Numbered from the stretch's first letter, positions 9,755 to 19,854 are shown. The stretch: 64,000 nucleotides of DNA from Zelonia costaricensis (GCA_030849075.1 JASAOO010003492.1:1-64000), one strand, 5' to 3'. The notes: a model not told the origin generated them from the letters alone. Translations and numbers: made by a program.

Positions 9755-10363
9755 GATCGGCTACGCGGCGATGCGGCGCGTGCGAGAAGGAGGAGGGGAG
9801 AGGGTGAAGGGTAACGGGAGGAAAGGCAGCAAGCCCCGAGCCCGTGGGATGGGAGAGCTAAGCTTGAGGGGTGGGGGGTGGGGGGCCGAAGCGTGCAACC
9901 AAAGCCACTGCAGCTAGTCGGCGTGCCACGGTCGAGACAGCACCTTCAGGAAGACGAGAAACGCAAAGAGGGCGGCGTCGTTGCCCGTGGTGGCGGAGGC
10001 CAGCGACGAAGTGGTGCGGGAGGTGCGCACGGGCAAGTGTGAATAGAGAGAAGACGATGCAGGAAGAGTTGCGGAGAGGAAGGACGTAACTGCCGAGGAA
10101 CAGCGGTGTACTCGAGCCTGCGCAACGACGTCCAACGCACTCGTGCGCTGCCTCGACGTGCGCAGGTAAGCGGCGAGGGCGAGAGGTGCACAGCACGAGG
10201 CGGGCACAGGTCGATGCTTGTGGAGAGAATATGCGAGCCGCGCTTGTGTCGTGTGTGTGCGGCACCATCGAACACGTTTTAGCGCTGACCCAGGCGTGAG
10301 AGAGCAGCAGCCTTCCCCGTGAGAGACGCCGTGCAGCGAAGCGCTGCTGCGACCGGGCCAGCG
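9755..10363 (-). other. Spacer between PRMT6-like gene and adenylate kinase
   Basis: No confident gene. It holds the adenylate kinase acceptor (see the entry at 9761). An open frame at about 9914-10207 ends in a hydrophobic segment but has no ATG and was not accepted. Confidence 0.5.
9761..9834 (-). promoter_or_regulatory. Candidate spliced-leader acceptor for adenylate kinase
   Basis: A long sense C/T tract over about 9789-9834 has its first downstream AG (GTAG) at 9762-9761, only about 7 nt before the ATG at 9754. If this is used, the 5' leader would be almost all spliced leader. Confidence 0.45.
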
Positions 10364-11467
10364 TTAGTTGAGCTCAAACTCGAGCGTGTACGTCCGCCGC
10401 GCCGCATCCTGGGCGGACAGCGTCAGCGTCAGCTCCAGTGACTCGTCAAGGCTGTCAAAGGATACCACTGCCTCATCGCGGACGGCACGCGGCAGCAGCA
10501 CGGTGGTCTGCTTCCAGTGCGTCGGCGGGGCACGCGGCGAGGTGTCCAGCACTGCTGTGCCATGACTCACCTCAAACCACACCGTGAAGCCGTCCACCGT
10601 GAGCTGGCCACCCCCATCGAGGTGCGGTTGCGTGCGCGCGGGACACGCGGCAAAGTGGAAGCGGCGCGCCGCCGCAACAGTGGCGATGGCGTCGACGGTG
10701 ACGGCATTCAGGTCGCCTTCCCAGAACACCTCGCCGTCGTGCAGCAGGCACCGCGACGGCAGCACGTCGACAAGGGGTGAAGTAGCGTCCACGTGCTCCT
10801 CGAACTCGAGCCGGCCCAGCGCCTCGAGGCGCACGCCGTCCACCGCACCCCAGAACTTGGCAAAGTGCTCCTCGTAGTACGGGGTGAGTGTGATAGGGGC
10901 AGCAAGGAGCCGGCCACGCGAGGGCAGCATTCGCACCTCGAGCTGCGACGACAGCGCGGCGTTCACCTCGGCGAAGAAGTCGCGGGCGCGGATGACGGAG
11001 GGAAGCATGCACTCGTGAAAAAGGTAGAAGCCCATCCACTCGGACACAACCAGCGCAACGCCGCCGTGCTGCCGCACGCAGGGGTGCGCCTCGATGAACG
11101 CCGCCGCGCCCTGGTCGACGACGTCCTCGACGGTGGCGGGCACAACGCTGACGCGGTCACTGAGCCCGTTATCGGAGAGGATCGCTGGCTGCAGCGCGGC
11201 GAGCGAGGAGGCTTCGATGGAGACGACGTGCGCGGCGCCGGACTGCGCCGCCCAGCAGGAGAGGATGCCGGAGCCGGAGCCGACGTCGACGACTACCTTG
11301 CCCGCGACGACGGCGGGGTCGGTGAGGAGCGTCCTGTAGAAGTCCATGCGCGGCCGATCGCGCAGCATCACCTTGTGTACGGCGAGGTCTGCGTAGCTCT
11401 CGAAGTACTGCGCGTCGTGCGACGCGTCGGACGCGTAGTCCTCCTGGTGCTGCTGCTCCTGCTGCAT
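10364..11467 (-). CDS. PRMT6: Protein arginine N-methyltransferase, PRMT6-like
   Basis: 367 aa from the ATG at 11467. S-adenosylmethionine-dependent type I arginine methyltransferase fold: Y-F-E-S-Y near the start; motif I V-V-D-V-G-S-G-S-G-I-L-S; post-I Ile-Glu-Ala; double-E loop S-E-W-M-G-F-Y-L-F-H-E with both catalytic glutamates; and a C-terminal T-H-W loop. The segment that is H-E-E-M-L in canonical PRMTs reads H-K-V-M-L here. Length and order fit T. brucei PRMT6. A longer frame opens at an ATG at 11614, but a polypyrimidine tract with CCGCAG lies between the two ATGs, so the shorter form is preferred. It methylates arginines in RNA-binding or other proteins; targets are unknown. The PRMT6 assignment rests on synteny recalled from memory and on length. 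Confidence 0.85.
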   Translation of the reverse strand: MQQEQQHQEDYASDASHDAQYFESYADLAVHKVMLRDRPRMDFYRTLLTDPAVVAGKVVVDVGSGSGILSCWAAQSGAAHVVSIEASSLAALQPAILSDNGLSDRVSVVPATVEDVVDQGAAAFIEAHPCVRQHGGVALVVSEWMGFYLFHECMLPSVIRARDFFAEVNAALSSQLEVRMLPSRGRLLAAPITLTPYYEEHFAKFWGAVDGVRLEALGRLEFEEHVDATSPLVDVLPSRCLLHDGEVFWEGDLNAVTVDAIATVAAARRFHFAACPARTQPHLDGGGQLTVDGFTVWFEVSHGTAVLDTSPRAPPTHWKQTTVLLPRAVRDEAVVSFDSLDESLELTLTLSAQDAARRTYTLEFELN

Positions 11468-11504
11468 GGCGACTGCCGCCAGCGAGTGTGCGTACCCTGT
11501 CGTA

Positions 11505-11552
11505 CTGCGGTGAGGTCGGGAAAGATAGAGAGCAAGGTTAAGGGTTGGAGAG
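11505..11552 (-). promoter_or_regulatory. Candidate spliced-leader acceptor that decides the PRMT6 start
   Basis: A sense C/T-rich tract (about 11511-11552) is followed by CACCGCAG with AG at 11506-11505. It sits between the in-frame ATGs at 11614 and 11467, so a transcript spliced here can only start at 11467. Confidence 0.55.
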
Positions 11553-11976
11553 CTGGCTCTGCGGCGTGCGTACACAGTGGCCCGCGTCCCAGTCGCCAGC
11601 TGCGAGCCCCGCATGGGGGCGAAACAAGAAGCGCAACAACAGCCAAAACGGAGTCACGTTGAAAGGCGGCAAGGTGGGGAGGCGCGAAGGGGCACGGAGT
11701 CACCCGAGACGGCTGACGCGAAAGGGCACCACCAGCAGAGGAAAGGGCTGTGTGCGCGGTCTCGTGTGAATTCCGGACGCGCGACGGGGCGTGGGATTCT
11801 CGGTGGCGTTGGAGTTGTGGACGGCGATGCGGACACTTTCTTTTGATGGGGCAGCGCCTCCTGCCGGCTCGTTACCTATGTTAACAGGTGTCGTACAAAG
11901 GGGTCGGCGTAGTCCGGCACCACGTGCGGATCGATGCGTGACGACAAAGGAATGACGCCGCGCCTGCGTTATCCAG

Positions 11977-12000
11977 CACACACACACACACACACACACA
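11977..12000. repeat. (CA)12 microsatellite just after the 2OG oxygenase stop
   Basis: Perfect CA repeat on the plus strand, TG in sense, beginning about 10 nt after the stop codon at 12010-12012. It would be (UG)12 at the very start of the 3' UTR. Confidence 0.97.
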
Positions 12001-12009
12001 GAAAGGAGC

Positions 12010-12963
12010 CTAGTCGATCTGATAGATGGCGGCCACCCCCTTCGACAGCTTCCCGACACGCTGAAACAGCTGGCAGGCTCGTGCGGCGTCGCCGCTACTC
12101 TCTGCCAGCCGCGCCTCCTGGTACAGCTCGAACGCCTTGCGGTCGGCCTCGGTGGTGAAGATGGCGGGCGTTCGTCGGTACAGTAGGTCGGCGCGGCAGA
12201 TGTACTTGTAGCCCTCTGTCACGGGGGCGGCCTCGTGCAGGAGGCTGTAGTAGAAGAAGGCGGCGGAGCCTTTTTTGGGGTGGACAGCGCCGACCCGCTG
12301 CGCCGCACTGCCGCGGTACTTGTTCTCCTTCTCGTCCAGGTACATGACGGTGCACTGCTCCCCGGCAAACACAAACGTCTCGCCGCCGTGAGGGCAGTCG
12401 TTTAGGTAGATGAGCAGCGTGTAAAAGGAGCGGGTGTTAAGGTCGACAATCGTGGAGCCGTCCACGTGCGGCATGAAGTGGCCACAGGGGTGGTAGCGGC
12501 CAAACAGCAGGTTCGCGGAAAGGGCGTGGGGGACCCACGTGCCGTCGATGTCGCGCTCGTAGAGCTCGTCGGCGTTGGCCATGTCCGCAGAGAAGGTCTT
12601 TGGCTCCAGCGAGACGACGCGGGAGATGCGCTCGTACAGCTTTGCGGAGAGCTGCGGAAAGTTGGCCTCGATCGTGTCCACGACGCGGACCGCCTTGGAG
12701 GCGCTGTCGCACGTGGCCTCGCCATTGGCGTCACTGTGATTCTTCTGGTGCCAGAAGGTGTAGCCGACCTGCTCGCAAGCTGCCATGAGCTGGTCGCACT
12801 CCTCGGCGGTGAGCAGGTTCTCCAGCACTATGCAGTCCACCTTGCCGTCGCCCATCGGCACGACCACCGGCGTCGGGAAGTCCGTCACGCTGTCAAAGAC
12901 GTGGTCGATGGGGTCCTTGTTGTCCGGCTCCCCCTTCTCCACGATGTTGTTGTAGCTGAACAT
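12010..12963 (-). CDS. 2-oxoglutarate/Fe(II) oxygenase, prolyl 4-hydroxylase-like
   Basis: 317 aa from the ATG at 12963. A double-stranded beta-helix of the P4Hc type is visible in the second half: the iron ligands H-V-D at residues 166-168, the distal His in L-L-H-E-A at residue 243, and a basic 2-oxoglutarate-binding position shortly after (G-Y-K-Y-I-C-R). Between these are L-I-Y-L-N-D and G-G-E-T-F-V-F, typical of the family. The expected reaction is hydroxylation of an unknown substrate with O2, 2-oxoglutarate and Fe(II). It lacks a signal peptide, so a cytosolic or nuclear role is more likely than collagen-type ER hydroxylation. The frame continues upstream to 13149, but the tract and AG at 13013 support the Met at 12963. 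Confidence 0.88.
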   Translation of the reverse strand: MFSYNNIVEKGEPDNKDPIDHVFDSVTDFPTPVVVPMGDGKVDCIVLENLLTAEECDQLMAACEQVGYTFWHQKNHSDANGEATCDSASKAVRVVDTIEANFPQLSAKLYERISRVVSLEPKTFSADMANADELYERDIDGTWVPHALSANLLFGRYHPCGHFMPHVDGSTIVDLNTRSFYTLLIYLNDCPHGGETFVFAGEQCTVMYLDEKENKYRGSAAQRVGAVHPKKGSAAFFYYSLLHEAAPVTEGYKYICRADLLYRRTPAIFTTEADRKAFELYQEARLAESSGDAARACQLFQRVGKLSKGVAAIYQID

Positions 12964-13529
12964 GATCCGCTGCGTCCTTTCCTTGATGGGGCCGTGTACA
13001 GTGTGCTGTGTGCTGCGGGGGTGAGGGAGAGGGGGGGAGGGGGTGGTGAGAGTGCAGCAGGTGGACGGGTTCGGGGAGGTGAGGTGCGTGGATGCACCCG
13101 TGGCCCTGGCAGGGACGACGCGCGTGCACAGGGGATGGGAGTTGTGCATAATGACGTACGGCAGGAAAAGGACCTGATGTCACGTTGGCCCTTCAGGAGG
13201 CGTGCAGCGCCAAACTGTAGCGCTGTATGCGGCAGGGCCGCCACATAACGCGCGCGAACGGAACAGCGTGCGCGTCCCCCTTCAGCCTTTGCGGGCGATC
13301 CACCCCGCTGATGCCGGCTCGGCTTGCCGTCCCGCTCTCGAATCCCGCGGTGGTGTTTCCTCAACGTCTGTGTGTTATCCTTGTCTGTTACGCAGTAGGC
13401 GAAACTGCCCGCTTTAGTCGGAGAGAGGGGGGGAGGGAGGAGGGGCCTCCGGTGCCCCTTTACACGATGCACTACACTCCTCTCCCAAGCACACAAACAG
13501 ACTTGCAGGCCTGCGAGCCTTCCCCTTGC
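12964..13529 (-). other. Spacer between DEAD-box helicase and 2OG oxygenase
   Basis: No gene. It holds the oxygenase acceptor at 13013. The remainder (13060-13529) is GC-rich low-complexity sequence with a G-rich run at about 13425-13445; I see nothing else in it. Confidence 0.5.
13013..13052 (-). promoter_or_regulatory. Candidate spliced-leader acceptor for 2OG oxygenase
   Basis: A sense C/T tract (about 13017-13052) runs into CCCCCGCAG, AG at 13014-13013, about 50 nt before the ATG at 12963. It excludes the longer N-terminal extension of the frame. Confidence 0.55.
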
Positions 13530-15539
13530 TTAGTCGAGCAGCAGGGCGCGGACGGCCAGGCGCGGGTTGAACCATGCCTTCTCCTCCGTGCTCGCTGGTG
13601 TCTGGCACATCGCGATGGCAGCGCGCTTGGCCAGCCTGAGCAGCTTCGCGTCTTGCGTGATGTAGTTCCTCAAAGTTGCCGTGATGGGCGCAAACGGCGG
13701 AATGGTGTACTCCTCCAGCTCGCTGTGCCGGCCCAGCTCCGCGACATACGCACGGCGCTCCTCCGGAAGCGAGTCGGCGGTGATGCGAGGTGCCTGCAGC
13801 TCTCCCGTCGGATTCTTGGTGTTTGTGATGGTGTGGAACCTTGTGCTGCCTGTCTTGCGCTCCCGTGATGACTGCATCCCCTGCGAGTCCACGTTGCACG
13901 GTAGAAGCAAGATGCTGCTCCCCTTCATACCCATGCGCCCCACGCGCCCGACGCGGTGAATGTACGACTGCACCGTTGCGGGCGGCTCGAAATGGTACAC
14001 GTAGTCGACATCCCGCACATCGAGGCCGAAGGCGGCGATGTCAGTGCACAGCAGGATGGCCCCGGTACCCATGCTGATCGTCCCGTCGCGCTTCCACCCA
14101 CCACTGAACACTTGATTCTTCTTCTCCGCGTCCGAGAGGGCCCTTTTCGGTTTGCGTGCGCCTTCGCTGCGTGTGACGTGGGTGAGAAACTGGTTGTACT
14201 GCTCGATGCGGGCCCCCTCCGTCATGCCTTCGTACATGACGAACACCTTCGCGATGTACAGCAGCGGCCGGCTGCCCTGGCACAGCACGGAGAAGAGGCG
14301 CTGCACGAACAGCAGCACGCGGAAGTTGTTAAAGAAAACAAAGTGCTTCTTCGAGGCGTGCAGGTTCATGAGCTGCACGAGGTACGGCAGGAAGGATGCC
14401 GCGTCGCAGACGACGAAGCGGTTGCTCAGCTGTGACACGAAGTCGTCGTTTGTGCGCAAGGCGAGGGTGTGCAGCTCGGTGCCACACTCGGCGCAGACGC
14501 GCTCGGCATACTCCTTCAGCTGCGGCGACGTGGCGACGGTTGCGCCGACAAAGGCGAAGTCCATCCACACGCGCGTCTCGTCCTCCGCCCCGCTGTCCGC
14601 GTCTGCCGGCGTGGGGCGTGCCGCCTTCACCAACCCCGCCTTCCTTTTCCTCTTCCGCTTCGCAGCCGCCGAGGTCTGCGCGTTGCCGGAGACGGGGCGA
14701 TGGTAGGCTGCGATGAACTGCTCCACCGTGCGGCGCATGTCGGGGGAGTTGTACAGCAGGTCCGCCTCGTCGAGAACCACGACGAAGCGCGACGCCGCCG
14801 TAGAGAAGAAGCGCAGGCCGTCGTCGGAAGCGCTGGCGGCGCCGGTGCTGCCCGCTGTCCGCGCGCGGCTCCGGCGGGCGAGATAGCGCTGCCGCGTCGC
14901 CTCGTCCTGCTCCGCGAGAAGGTCTGCCATGGACTCCGTGACCGGGCTCTGCGCCGACTTGTGAGCCGCCTCGATGAGGGGGAGCAGCTCCTCAAAGTCC
15001 TTGGGAGTGGTGACGAGAATGGTGCCAGTCCCACGCGCCCCGCGCTGGAGGTGCTGCAGCACCGCCGCCGGCCGCTGCACCACGCCGTCGCACAGCACAA
15101 ACTGGATGTTAAAGGGGTAGCGAGCCGCGAGGTTGCGCCCGACAACGAAGGTCTGCTCAGCCAGCGTGCGAGACGGGGAGAAGACGATGCCGAGGATGTG
15201 CCGCGAAAGCGGTGGCCGTTGGTGCATCGCCACAAACGCCTCGCACGTCAGCACGCAGCGCTCCATGATGGGCAGAAGGAAGGCGAGCGTCTTGCCGCTG
15301 CCGGTGGGCGCCTCGACGACAGCGCTCGAACCGGGTTGGGTGAGCATACGCAGCGTCAGCGCCTGCACCGGCGTGGCGTGCGAGAAGAAGAATACGTTTT
15401 TAAGCGCGAAGATGGAGGCCTTGTGGAGAGCCGGCTGCACCTCCTCCCACGGCAGCTCCAGCGCATCGTCGTGCCACGCCTTCTCCTCCGGCTCCCACGC
15501 GCGACGCACGCGCTTGGCTGAGATGGCGCTGAGGGACAT
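13530..15539 (-). CDS. DEAD-box ATP-dependent RNA helicase (Spb4/DDX55-like, subfamily uncertain)
   Basis: 669 aa from the ATG at 15539. Helicase motifs are in order: Q-like T-P-V-Q at 56-59, motif I A-P-T-G-S-G-K-T at 77-84, Ia P-S-R-T-L-A-E-Q at 122-129, T-T-P-K-D in the position of T-P-G-R, and motif II D-E-A-D at 257-260. Late motifs are V-G-A-T in place of S-A-T (motif III) and [10 protein letters not shown] in place of H-R-I-G-R-T-G-R (motif VI). Basic insertions separate motifs II and III and the IV-V region. The Q and motif I surroundings resemble Spb4/DDX55, a 60S ribosome-biogenesis helicase; D-E-A-D-L-L-Y resembles Dbp9/DDX56. I infer a nucleolar ribosome-assembly helicase, with moderate certainty. 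Confidence 0.87.
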   Translation of the reverse strand: MSLSAISAKRVRRAWEPEEKAWHDDALELPWEEVQPALHKASIFALKNVFFFSHATPVQALTLRMLTQPGSSAVVEAPTGSGKTLAFLLPIMERCVLTCEAFVAMHQRPPLSRHILGIVFSPSRTLAEQTFVVGRNLAARYPFNIQFVLCDGVVQRPAAVLQHLQRGARGTGTILVTTPKDFEELLPLIEAAHKSAQSPVTESMADLLAEQDEATRQRYLARRSRARTAGSTGAASASDDGLRFFSTAASRFVVVLDEADLLYNSPDMRRTVEQFIAAYHRPVSGNAQTSAAAKRKRKRKAGLVKAARPTPADADSGAEDETRVWMDFAFVGATVATSPQLKEYAERVCAECGTELHTLALRTNDDFVSQLSNRFVVCDAASFLPYLVQLMNLHASKKHFVFFNNFRVLLFVQRLFSVLCQGSRPLLYIAKVFVMYEGMTEGARIEQYNQFLTHVTRSEGARKPKRALSDAEKKNQVFSGGWKRDGTISMGTGAILLCTDIAAFGLDVRDVDYVYHFEPPATVQSYIHRVGRVGRMGMKGSSILLLPCNVDSQGMQSSRERKTGSTRFHTITNTKNPTGELQAPRITADSLPEERRAYVAELGRHSELEEYTIPPFAPITATLRNYITQDAKLLRLAKRAAIAMCQTPASTEEKAWFNPRLAVRALLLD

Positions 15540-16380
15540 GCAGGGCAAGAGAGGAGGGAGGGGGGGGCGCAGAGAGAAGCGCCTCGATCCCAGTAAAAGG
15601 AAAAGGGAGCAGCGCCTGTGACGTCTTCGAGACCTTCACGCGGGTGCCGCGGTGGCGGTGGCGATGCAGGAGGAAGGGATACACGCGAGGGAGAAGGTTG
15701 GGCTGGCACTCAGCAGCGAGACGGAGAGGGGAAGTGGAGCGGGCGTGGGTGCGTGCCATCGCATTTCGGCTGTGGTCGCCCCGGACGTCGCAGAGAGGTA
15801 GCAGTCGTGCCGATCGGCAGACGCCGTGTGACGCCGTGTGACGCTGCCTCAACGCGGAGTCGAGGCAGCGCTCACCACAAAAGAAGAATCAGCGGAGACG
15901 ACACTTTCTTTTCCTTTCCCTGCGGGGGCCTTGAGCGTGCACGGCCTGGTCGGCAGCAGATACGTGGCAGCACCACCGCACCTTCATGGAGTGCGGCCAT
16001 CACGTGGCAACGGCGCATCGCTGCGCGCCTGTGCGTTACGTCAGCGGTCATTTTTGGGTTTGTTTTTGATAGTGGCGTCGTTAGAGCCCCCTTGCGCGGC
16101 GTGTGGCCGCCCGTGGGCCACGGCTTAGGCATTACCACCACAGGCGGGCACGCCGACCTGCGTAAAGGGCAGGGGGCAAAGGGTGCCCTCGACGCTGCGC
16201 ACAGATGGGCCGCAGAGGAGGAGGGGCGGGGGCGGAGGCGCTCGCTCTTGTCAAATCTTGTGATGGCGACCACCGAAACGCGGCTCGAGTCGATGCCAGC
16301 ACGGTTCTGCGTGAAGCGGGACACGAGTGTGTGTCGGAGAGAACGTGTTAGTCGGGTGTCTGCTTGCCGGATGGTGCCGA
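15540..16380 (-). other. Spacer between PEX6 and the helicase
   Basis: No gene. A sense T/C tract at about 15596-15612 with AG at 15584-15583 is a candidate acceptor about 45 nt before the helicase ATG. A 10-base tandem duplication (acgccgtgtg twice plus a partial third) lies at 15821-15844. The rest is unremarkable. Confidence 0.5.
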
Positions 16381-19263
16381 CTAGTCGGATGCCTTGTTGA
16401 ACTTCTGCTTGAGAGCTTCGTACTTTCTCAGGTCGGCTTTCGTCACGGACGGCTTCAGCTGCGCGCGGGCTCGCAGAAAGTGCTCCATGGACACCTTGAT
16501 GGGCTTTGCCTCCTCCCCCTCCTCCGCCGCCGCGTCCGGTGCCGCAGCGGGCGCTGGCGCCCCCGCCGCCTCGGCTGCGACCGCACTGGCGATGTCCTGC
16601 TGCGCCGCCTCAAGCGCGTCTTCGACGGCGAACATCATCGCATCCGAGCAAAGCGCAAAGAAGTCGGCGCCGGTGTACACGAAGTCCAGCGGCTCCAGCA
16701 CCGCAGCGAGCTGGACATCCGCCGCCATGTCGAACTTGCGGGTGAGCGCCTTGAGGGCGAAGAGCTGCTCGTCGCGCGTGGCGGGGATGCCGAGGTAGCA
16801 GAGGCGGTCGAAGCGGCCGGGGCGCAGGAGGGCGGCATCGAGCAGGTCGGGCCGGTTGGTAGCGCCGATGATGAACACGTCGCCGCTGGCCGTGCCGTCT
16901 GAGCGCTTCTGGCCCACGCCGTCCACCTCCACGAGGAGCTGCGAGACGATGCGGTCCATGACGCCGCCGGCGTCCCCCTTCGCCCCACGGGCCGGTGCGA
17001 GGGCGTCGAGCTCGTCGAAGAAGACGATGCACGGCGAGTTGTCGCGCGCGCGCTGGAAGAGAAGGCGAATGTTCTTCTCGCTCTCGCCCACGTACTGGTT
17101 GATCAGCTCCGGCCCCTTCACCGACATGAAGTTCATGTTCATCTCCGTCGCCACGGCCTTGGCCAGCAGCGTCTTGCCGCACCCTGGCGGGCCGTAGAAG
17201 AGGACGCCGGTGCGCTTCTTCATGCCGTTCTCGAAGAGCTCGGGGTGCATGATGGGCAGCTGAATCGTCTCGCGCAGCTCGCGCTTCGCCTCCTCGAGGC
17301 CGCCCACATCACTCCATCGCACTGGCTGCAGCTTCGTCGAAACCATGTTGTAGCCGTGCGATTTGAGGTAGGTCTGTACGACCGGCTCGCATGACACATC
17401 GCTCACCACGCACAGGGCATCGCTGGCGCTGCCGCACGCCGGGTGCTGCAGCGCCGCATCACGCGCACACTCCTCCACGAGAGCGAGGATATCGGCGTAG
17501 CTCAAGCCGACGGTCCAGCCGGCAAACGTCTTGGCAGACAGCAGCAGGCTGGCGTGCACCCGGTGCCGCTCGCAGGCCCACTGCAGCAGCGGCGCGATGA
17601 ACGCGGCCCTGTCCCCTTCGGACGGGTTGCCACACTCCACGACGCCGTCCGCGTTGGTGGCGCGCGCCGCGATCATCGGCGGCACCGCTTCCATGGACTC
17701 GCACAGCAGGAAGACGAGCCGCTGCCCACGCCGCGGTGCTCCTCCGGCCACCGCGCCGCACCCGTTGCTCAGCTCGTCCAGCACGGATAAAATGTGCGGG
17801 CACGCGGCGGCGATGGTGTGGGCGTTGTGCACGACGAGCACCGTGGCCGCACCGCACGGGTCGCCCAAGAAGGTGCGCAGCAGCTCCTCGAGCTCCGCCT
17901 CCTCGACGCCGTCCGCCGCGGCCGCCACGCACGGCAGGCCAAAACGCGCGACAGCGCACTCCACAAACTCGCGCGGCAAGTTCTCCTTAACGCCGTGTAC
18001 GACAAACGCGTGCACGTCGCGGGCCAGCGACGGCGCCGCCACCGGACGCAGTGCGGCGCAGAGGCGGTCAAACACGTCGATGCCGGCAAGGCTGCCTGGC
18101 GGGGCAGGGGCCCACACGGGCGTCGAGTCCCAGTCCTGACTATTGCGCTGGTGCACCAGCACCACCTCCACCTCCCTTGCCGCGCCGCCGCAGCCGCGCA
18201 GCACGCCAAAGGGCACTGCCACGCCAGCCCGCTCGAGCCGCACGACGCGCAGCGCCAGGAGGTGGCGGCTGGACACCTTCTCGTCGACCCAAGTGCCCTT
18301 CCATTGACGCACCTTGTGGGCCAGCACCCGCGCCACACTTTCCAGTGCATCGACGCCGTCGAGCCGTTCGGCAACCGCGTTGAGGACGTCGTCCTCGAGA
18401 TACAGCACGTCCCCGGTGCTCACCACGCAGCCCTCCCACGCCGCGGCCGACGCGGCGGCAAAGAGCGCGCAGAGGTCAGGGTAGTAGAGGCCGTACAGTT
18501 CCGTCAGTGCGGCGTCCTCGACGGCGGGGCTGAGGACCATCTTACTCAGCACGTGCGTGGTGGCCGCCGCTGCGCGGCTCAGCAGCTCGCCGTCGTCGCC
18601 GTTGTCCACAGCCTGGAAGGCGTCCAGGGGAAGGCGAAGCGCCGTGTCCGCAAAGGACACCCCCATCGCGGTGGCGGCGAGTGCCTGCGCGGGGTGGCCC
18701 AGGGCCGCTGCGCGCACATTCCGAAATAGTGCCGGGCTCACCTCCAGCACGGCGGCAGAGGCGTCAGCCGCGTCGGAGGGCGTCACGGCGAAGACGCAGT
18801 CGCAGCCGCAGCCCGGCACCCGCACCAGCGCCTCGTCCTCCAGCAGCAGCGCCGTGAGAGCGCGCGGAGACGCCAAAGCAGTGGAGCCGCGCAGGCTCGC
18901 ATTAAGGCAGACAAGAACCTCGTCACTGTCATCCAGCCGCGCGGCGGCTGCGGCATCCGTCGTCTCGCAGGCGCCCAGGGTTGGGATGGGGGTAGAGGCA
19001 GGCGGCAGCACAATCACGGTTGCCGCGGCGTCGGCCTCGATGGCGCAGTACGTGGTGGGTAGGAGATCGACAACGCGCATGGCCGGGTAGGCGGTGGTGC
19101 CGGCGACAAACTGGTTCAGCCGCAGCGCCGTGTGACGCTGTGCAAGCTCGGCCTGAAGGGAGTACGTGCCGGGTGGCCTGCGCATGACATCCTTGTAGCC
19201 CTCGTTGGTGAGGGCCCGCAGGATGCAGCGCGCCATTGGCGCCGGGGTGCTTGTCTCCGCCAT
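16381..19263 (-). CDS. PEX6: Peroxin 6, AAA+ ATPase of glycosome biogenesis
   Basis: 960 aa from the ATG at 19263, the usual size of trypanosomatid PEX6. The C-terminal AAA module (D2) is intact: V-G-G-L-E before Walker A G-P-P-G-C-G-K-T at 691-698, Walker B I-V-F-F-D-E-L-D at 746-753, and the second region of homology N-R-P-D-L-L-D-A..L-R-P-G-R-F-D-R. The first AAA module is degenerate: the expected Walker A position reads V-V-H-G-V-K-E-N and Walker B reads V-L-V-V-H-N-A-H, as in other PEX6 proteins. With PEX1 it forms the hexamer that extracts ubiquitinated PEX5 from the peroxisome membrane, here the glycosome. An Ala/Pro/Glu-rich insert lies near the C-terminus (about residues 895-925). 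The candidate acceptor at 19301 supports this start. Confidence 0.95.
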   Translation of the reverse strand: MAETSTPAPMARCILRALTNEGYKDVMRRPPGTYSLQAELAQRHTALRLNQFVAGTTAYPAMRVVDLLPTTYCAIEADAAATVIVLPPASTPIPTLGACETTDAAAAARLDDSDEVLVCLNASLRGSTALASPRALTALLLEDEALVRVPGCGCDCVFAVTPSDAADASAAVLEVSPALFRNVRAAALGHPAQALAATAMGVSFADTALRLPLDAFQAVDNGDDGELLSRAAAATTHVLSKMVLSPAVEDAALTELYGLYYPDLCALFAAASAAAWEGCVVSTGDVLYLEDDVLNAVAERLDGVDALESVARVLAHKVRQWKGTWVDEKVSSRHLLALRVVRLERAGVAVPFGVLRGCGGAAREVEVVLVHQRNSQDWDSTPVWAPAPPGSLAGIDVFDRLCAALRPVAAPSLARDVHAFVVHGVKENLPREFVECAVARFGLPCVAAAADGVEEAELEELLRTFLGDPCGAATVLVVHNAHTIAAACPHILSVLDELSNGCGAVAGGAPRRGQRLVFLLCESMEAVPPMIAARATNADGVVECGNPSEGDRAAFIAPLLQWACERHRVHASLLLSAKTFAGWTVGLSYADILALVEECARDAALQHPACGSASDALCVVSDVSCEPVVQTYLKSHGYNMVSTKLQPVRWSDVGGLEEAKRELRETIQLPIMHPELFENGMKKRTGVLFYGPPGCGKTLLAKAVATEMNMNFMSVKGPELINQYVGESEKNIRLLFQRARDNSPCIVFFDELDALAPARGAKGDAGGVMDRIVSQLLVEVDGVGQKRSDGTASGDVFIIGATNRPDLLDAALLRPGRFDRLCYLGIPATRDEQLFALKALTRKFDMAADVQLAAVLEPLDFVYTGADFFALCSDAMMFAVEDALEAAQQDIASAVAAEAAGAPAPAAAPDAAAEEGEEAKPIKVSMEHFLRARAQLKPSVTKADLRKYEALKQKFNKASD

Positions 19264-19854
19264 GGCAATCGACTCTGCCAAGTCCCGGAATACGCGGCGC
19301 CTCCACGTGGATGTGAGGGGGGGGGGCGATAGAGGTGTCTGGAAAGGGGCCAGAAGAAGGCGAGGGACGCGACGGGCACGAGTGGATAGGCGTGCACGCC
19401 GGTTCGACTGCACAGACACACACGCAGCACGGCTGCCGGGAGCCCTGACGGCCTGACAGGTGTGTTGGGTTGAGGGGGAGGGCTCGGAAAGCTGTAGTGT
19501 GATGCGGGCGGAATACGTAGAGGCGTTGAGAGTGAAGGGGAAGCGGGAGAGGAGGCGGGAGGGATGAGACGGGTGCCAGCCGCGGCACAAGGCACACGGA
19601 GCGGGGAACAACGCAGCAGCGGCTGATGTGTCCCGCTAGCACGACAGGCTCACCATACAGTCGCGGCACCTACGCCACGTCGTACCGTAGCTACGCCGTC
19701 TGTACCGGGCGGTGCGGGTGCTCCTCACAGTCTTGCGCGGAGGAGGCCTCAGGGGTACTTCGCTGCCACTGGCACACGACGGCAGCAGTGTCCTCTGCCC
19801 GGAGCTGCCTGTGCAACCTGCACTGTATTCGCCTTTTTGCGCGTTTAATTCCCC
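19264..19854 (-). other. Spacer upstream of PEX6
   Basis: No gene. It holds the PEX6 acceptor at 19301 and further sense C/T tracts at about 19345-19365 and 19470-19485. Confidence 0.5.
19301..19338 (-). promoter_or_regulatory. Candidate spliced-leader acceptor for PEX6
   Basis: A sense tract with 10 consecutive C (about 19317-19326) is followed by the first AG at 19302-19301, 38 nt before the ATG at 19263. It removes the 116-codon upstream extension of the open frame. Confidence 0.5.

Larger units (their letters stand above)
11468..12009 (-). other. Spacer between 2OG oxygenase and PRMT6-like gene
   Basis: No gene. It contains the PRMT6 acceptor (11505) and a 24-base CA repeat directly behind the oxygenase stop codon (11977-12000). 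Confidence 0.5.

Noticed and set aside
9914..10207. 97-codon minus-strand frame ending in a hydrophobic segment and a short basic tail
   Set aside because: It starts with GTG, no ATG is in frame, and the first two thirds are unremarkable; a small tail-anchored protein remains possible but is not supported.
16381..19611. Longer PEX6 frame (1076 aa)
   Set aside because: It has no better start, passes through a 10-C tract, and the acceptor-like AG at 19301 lies downstream of it.
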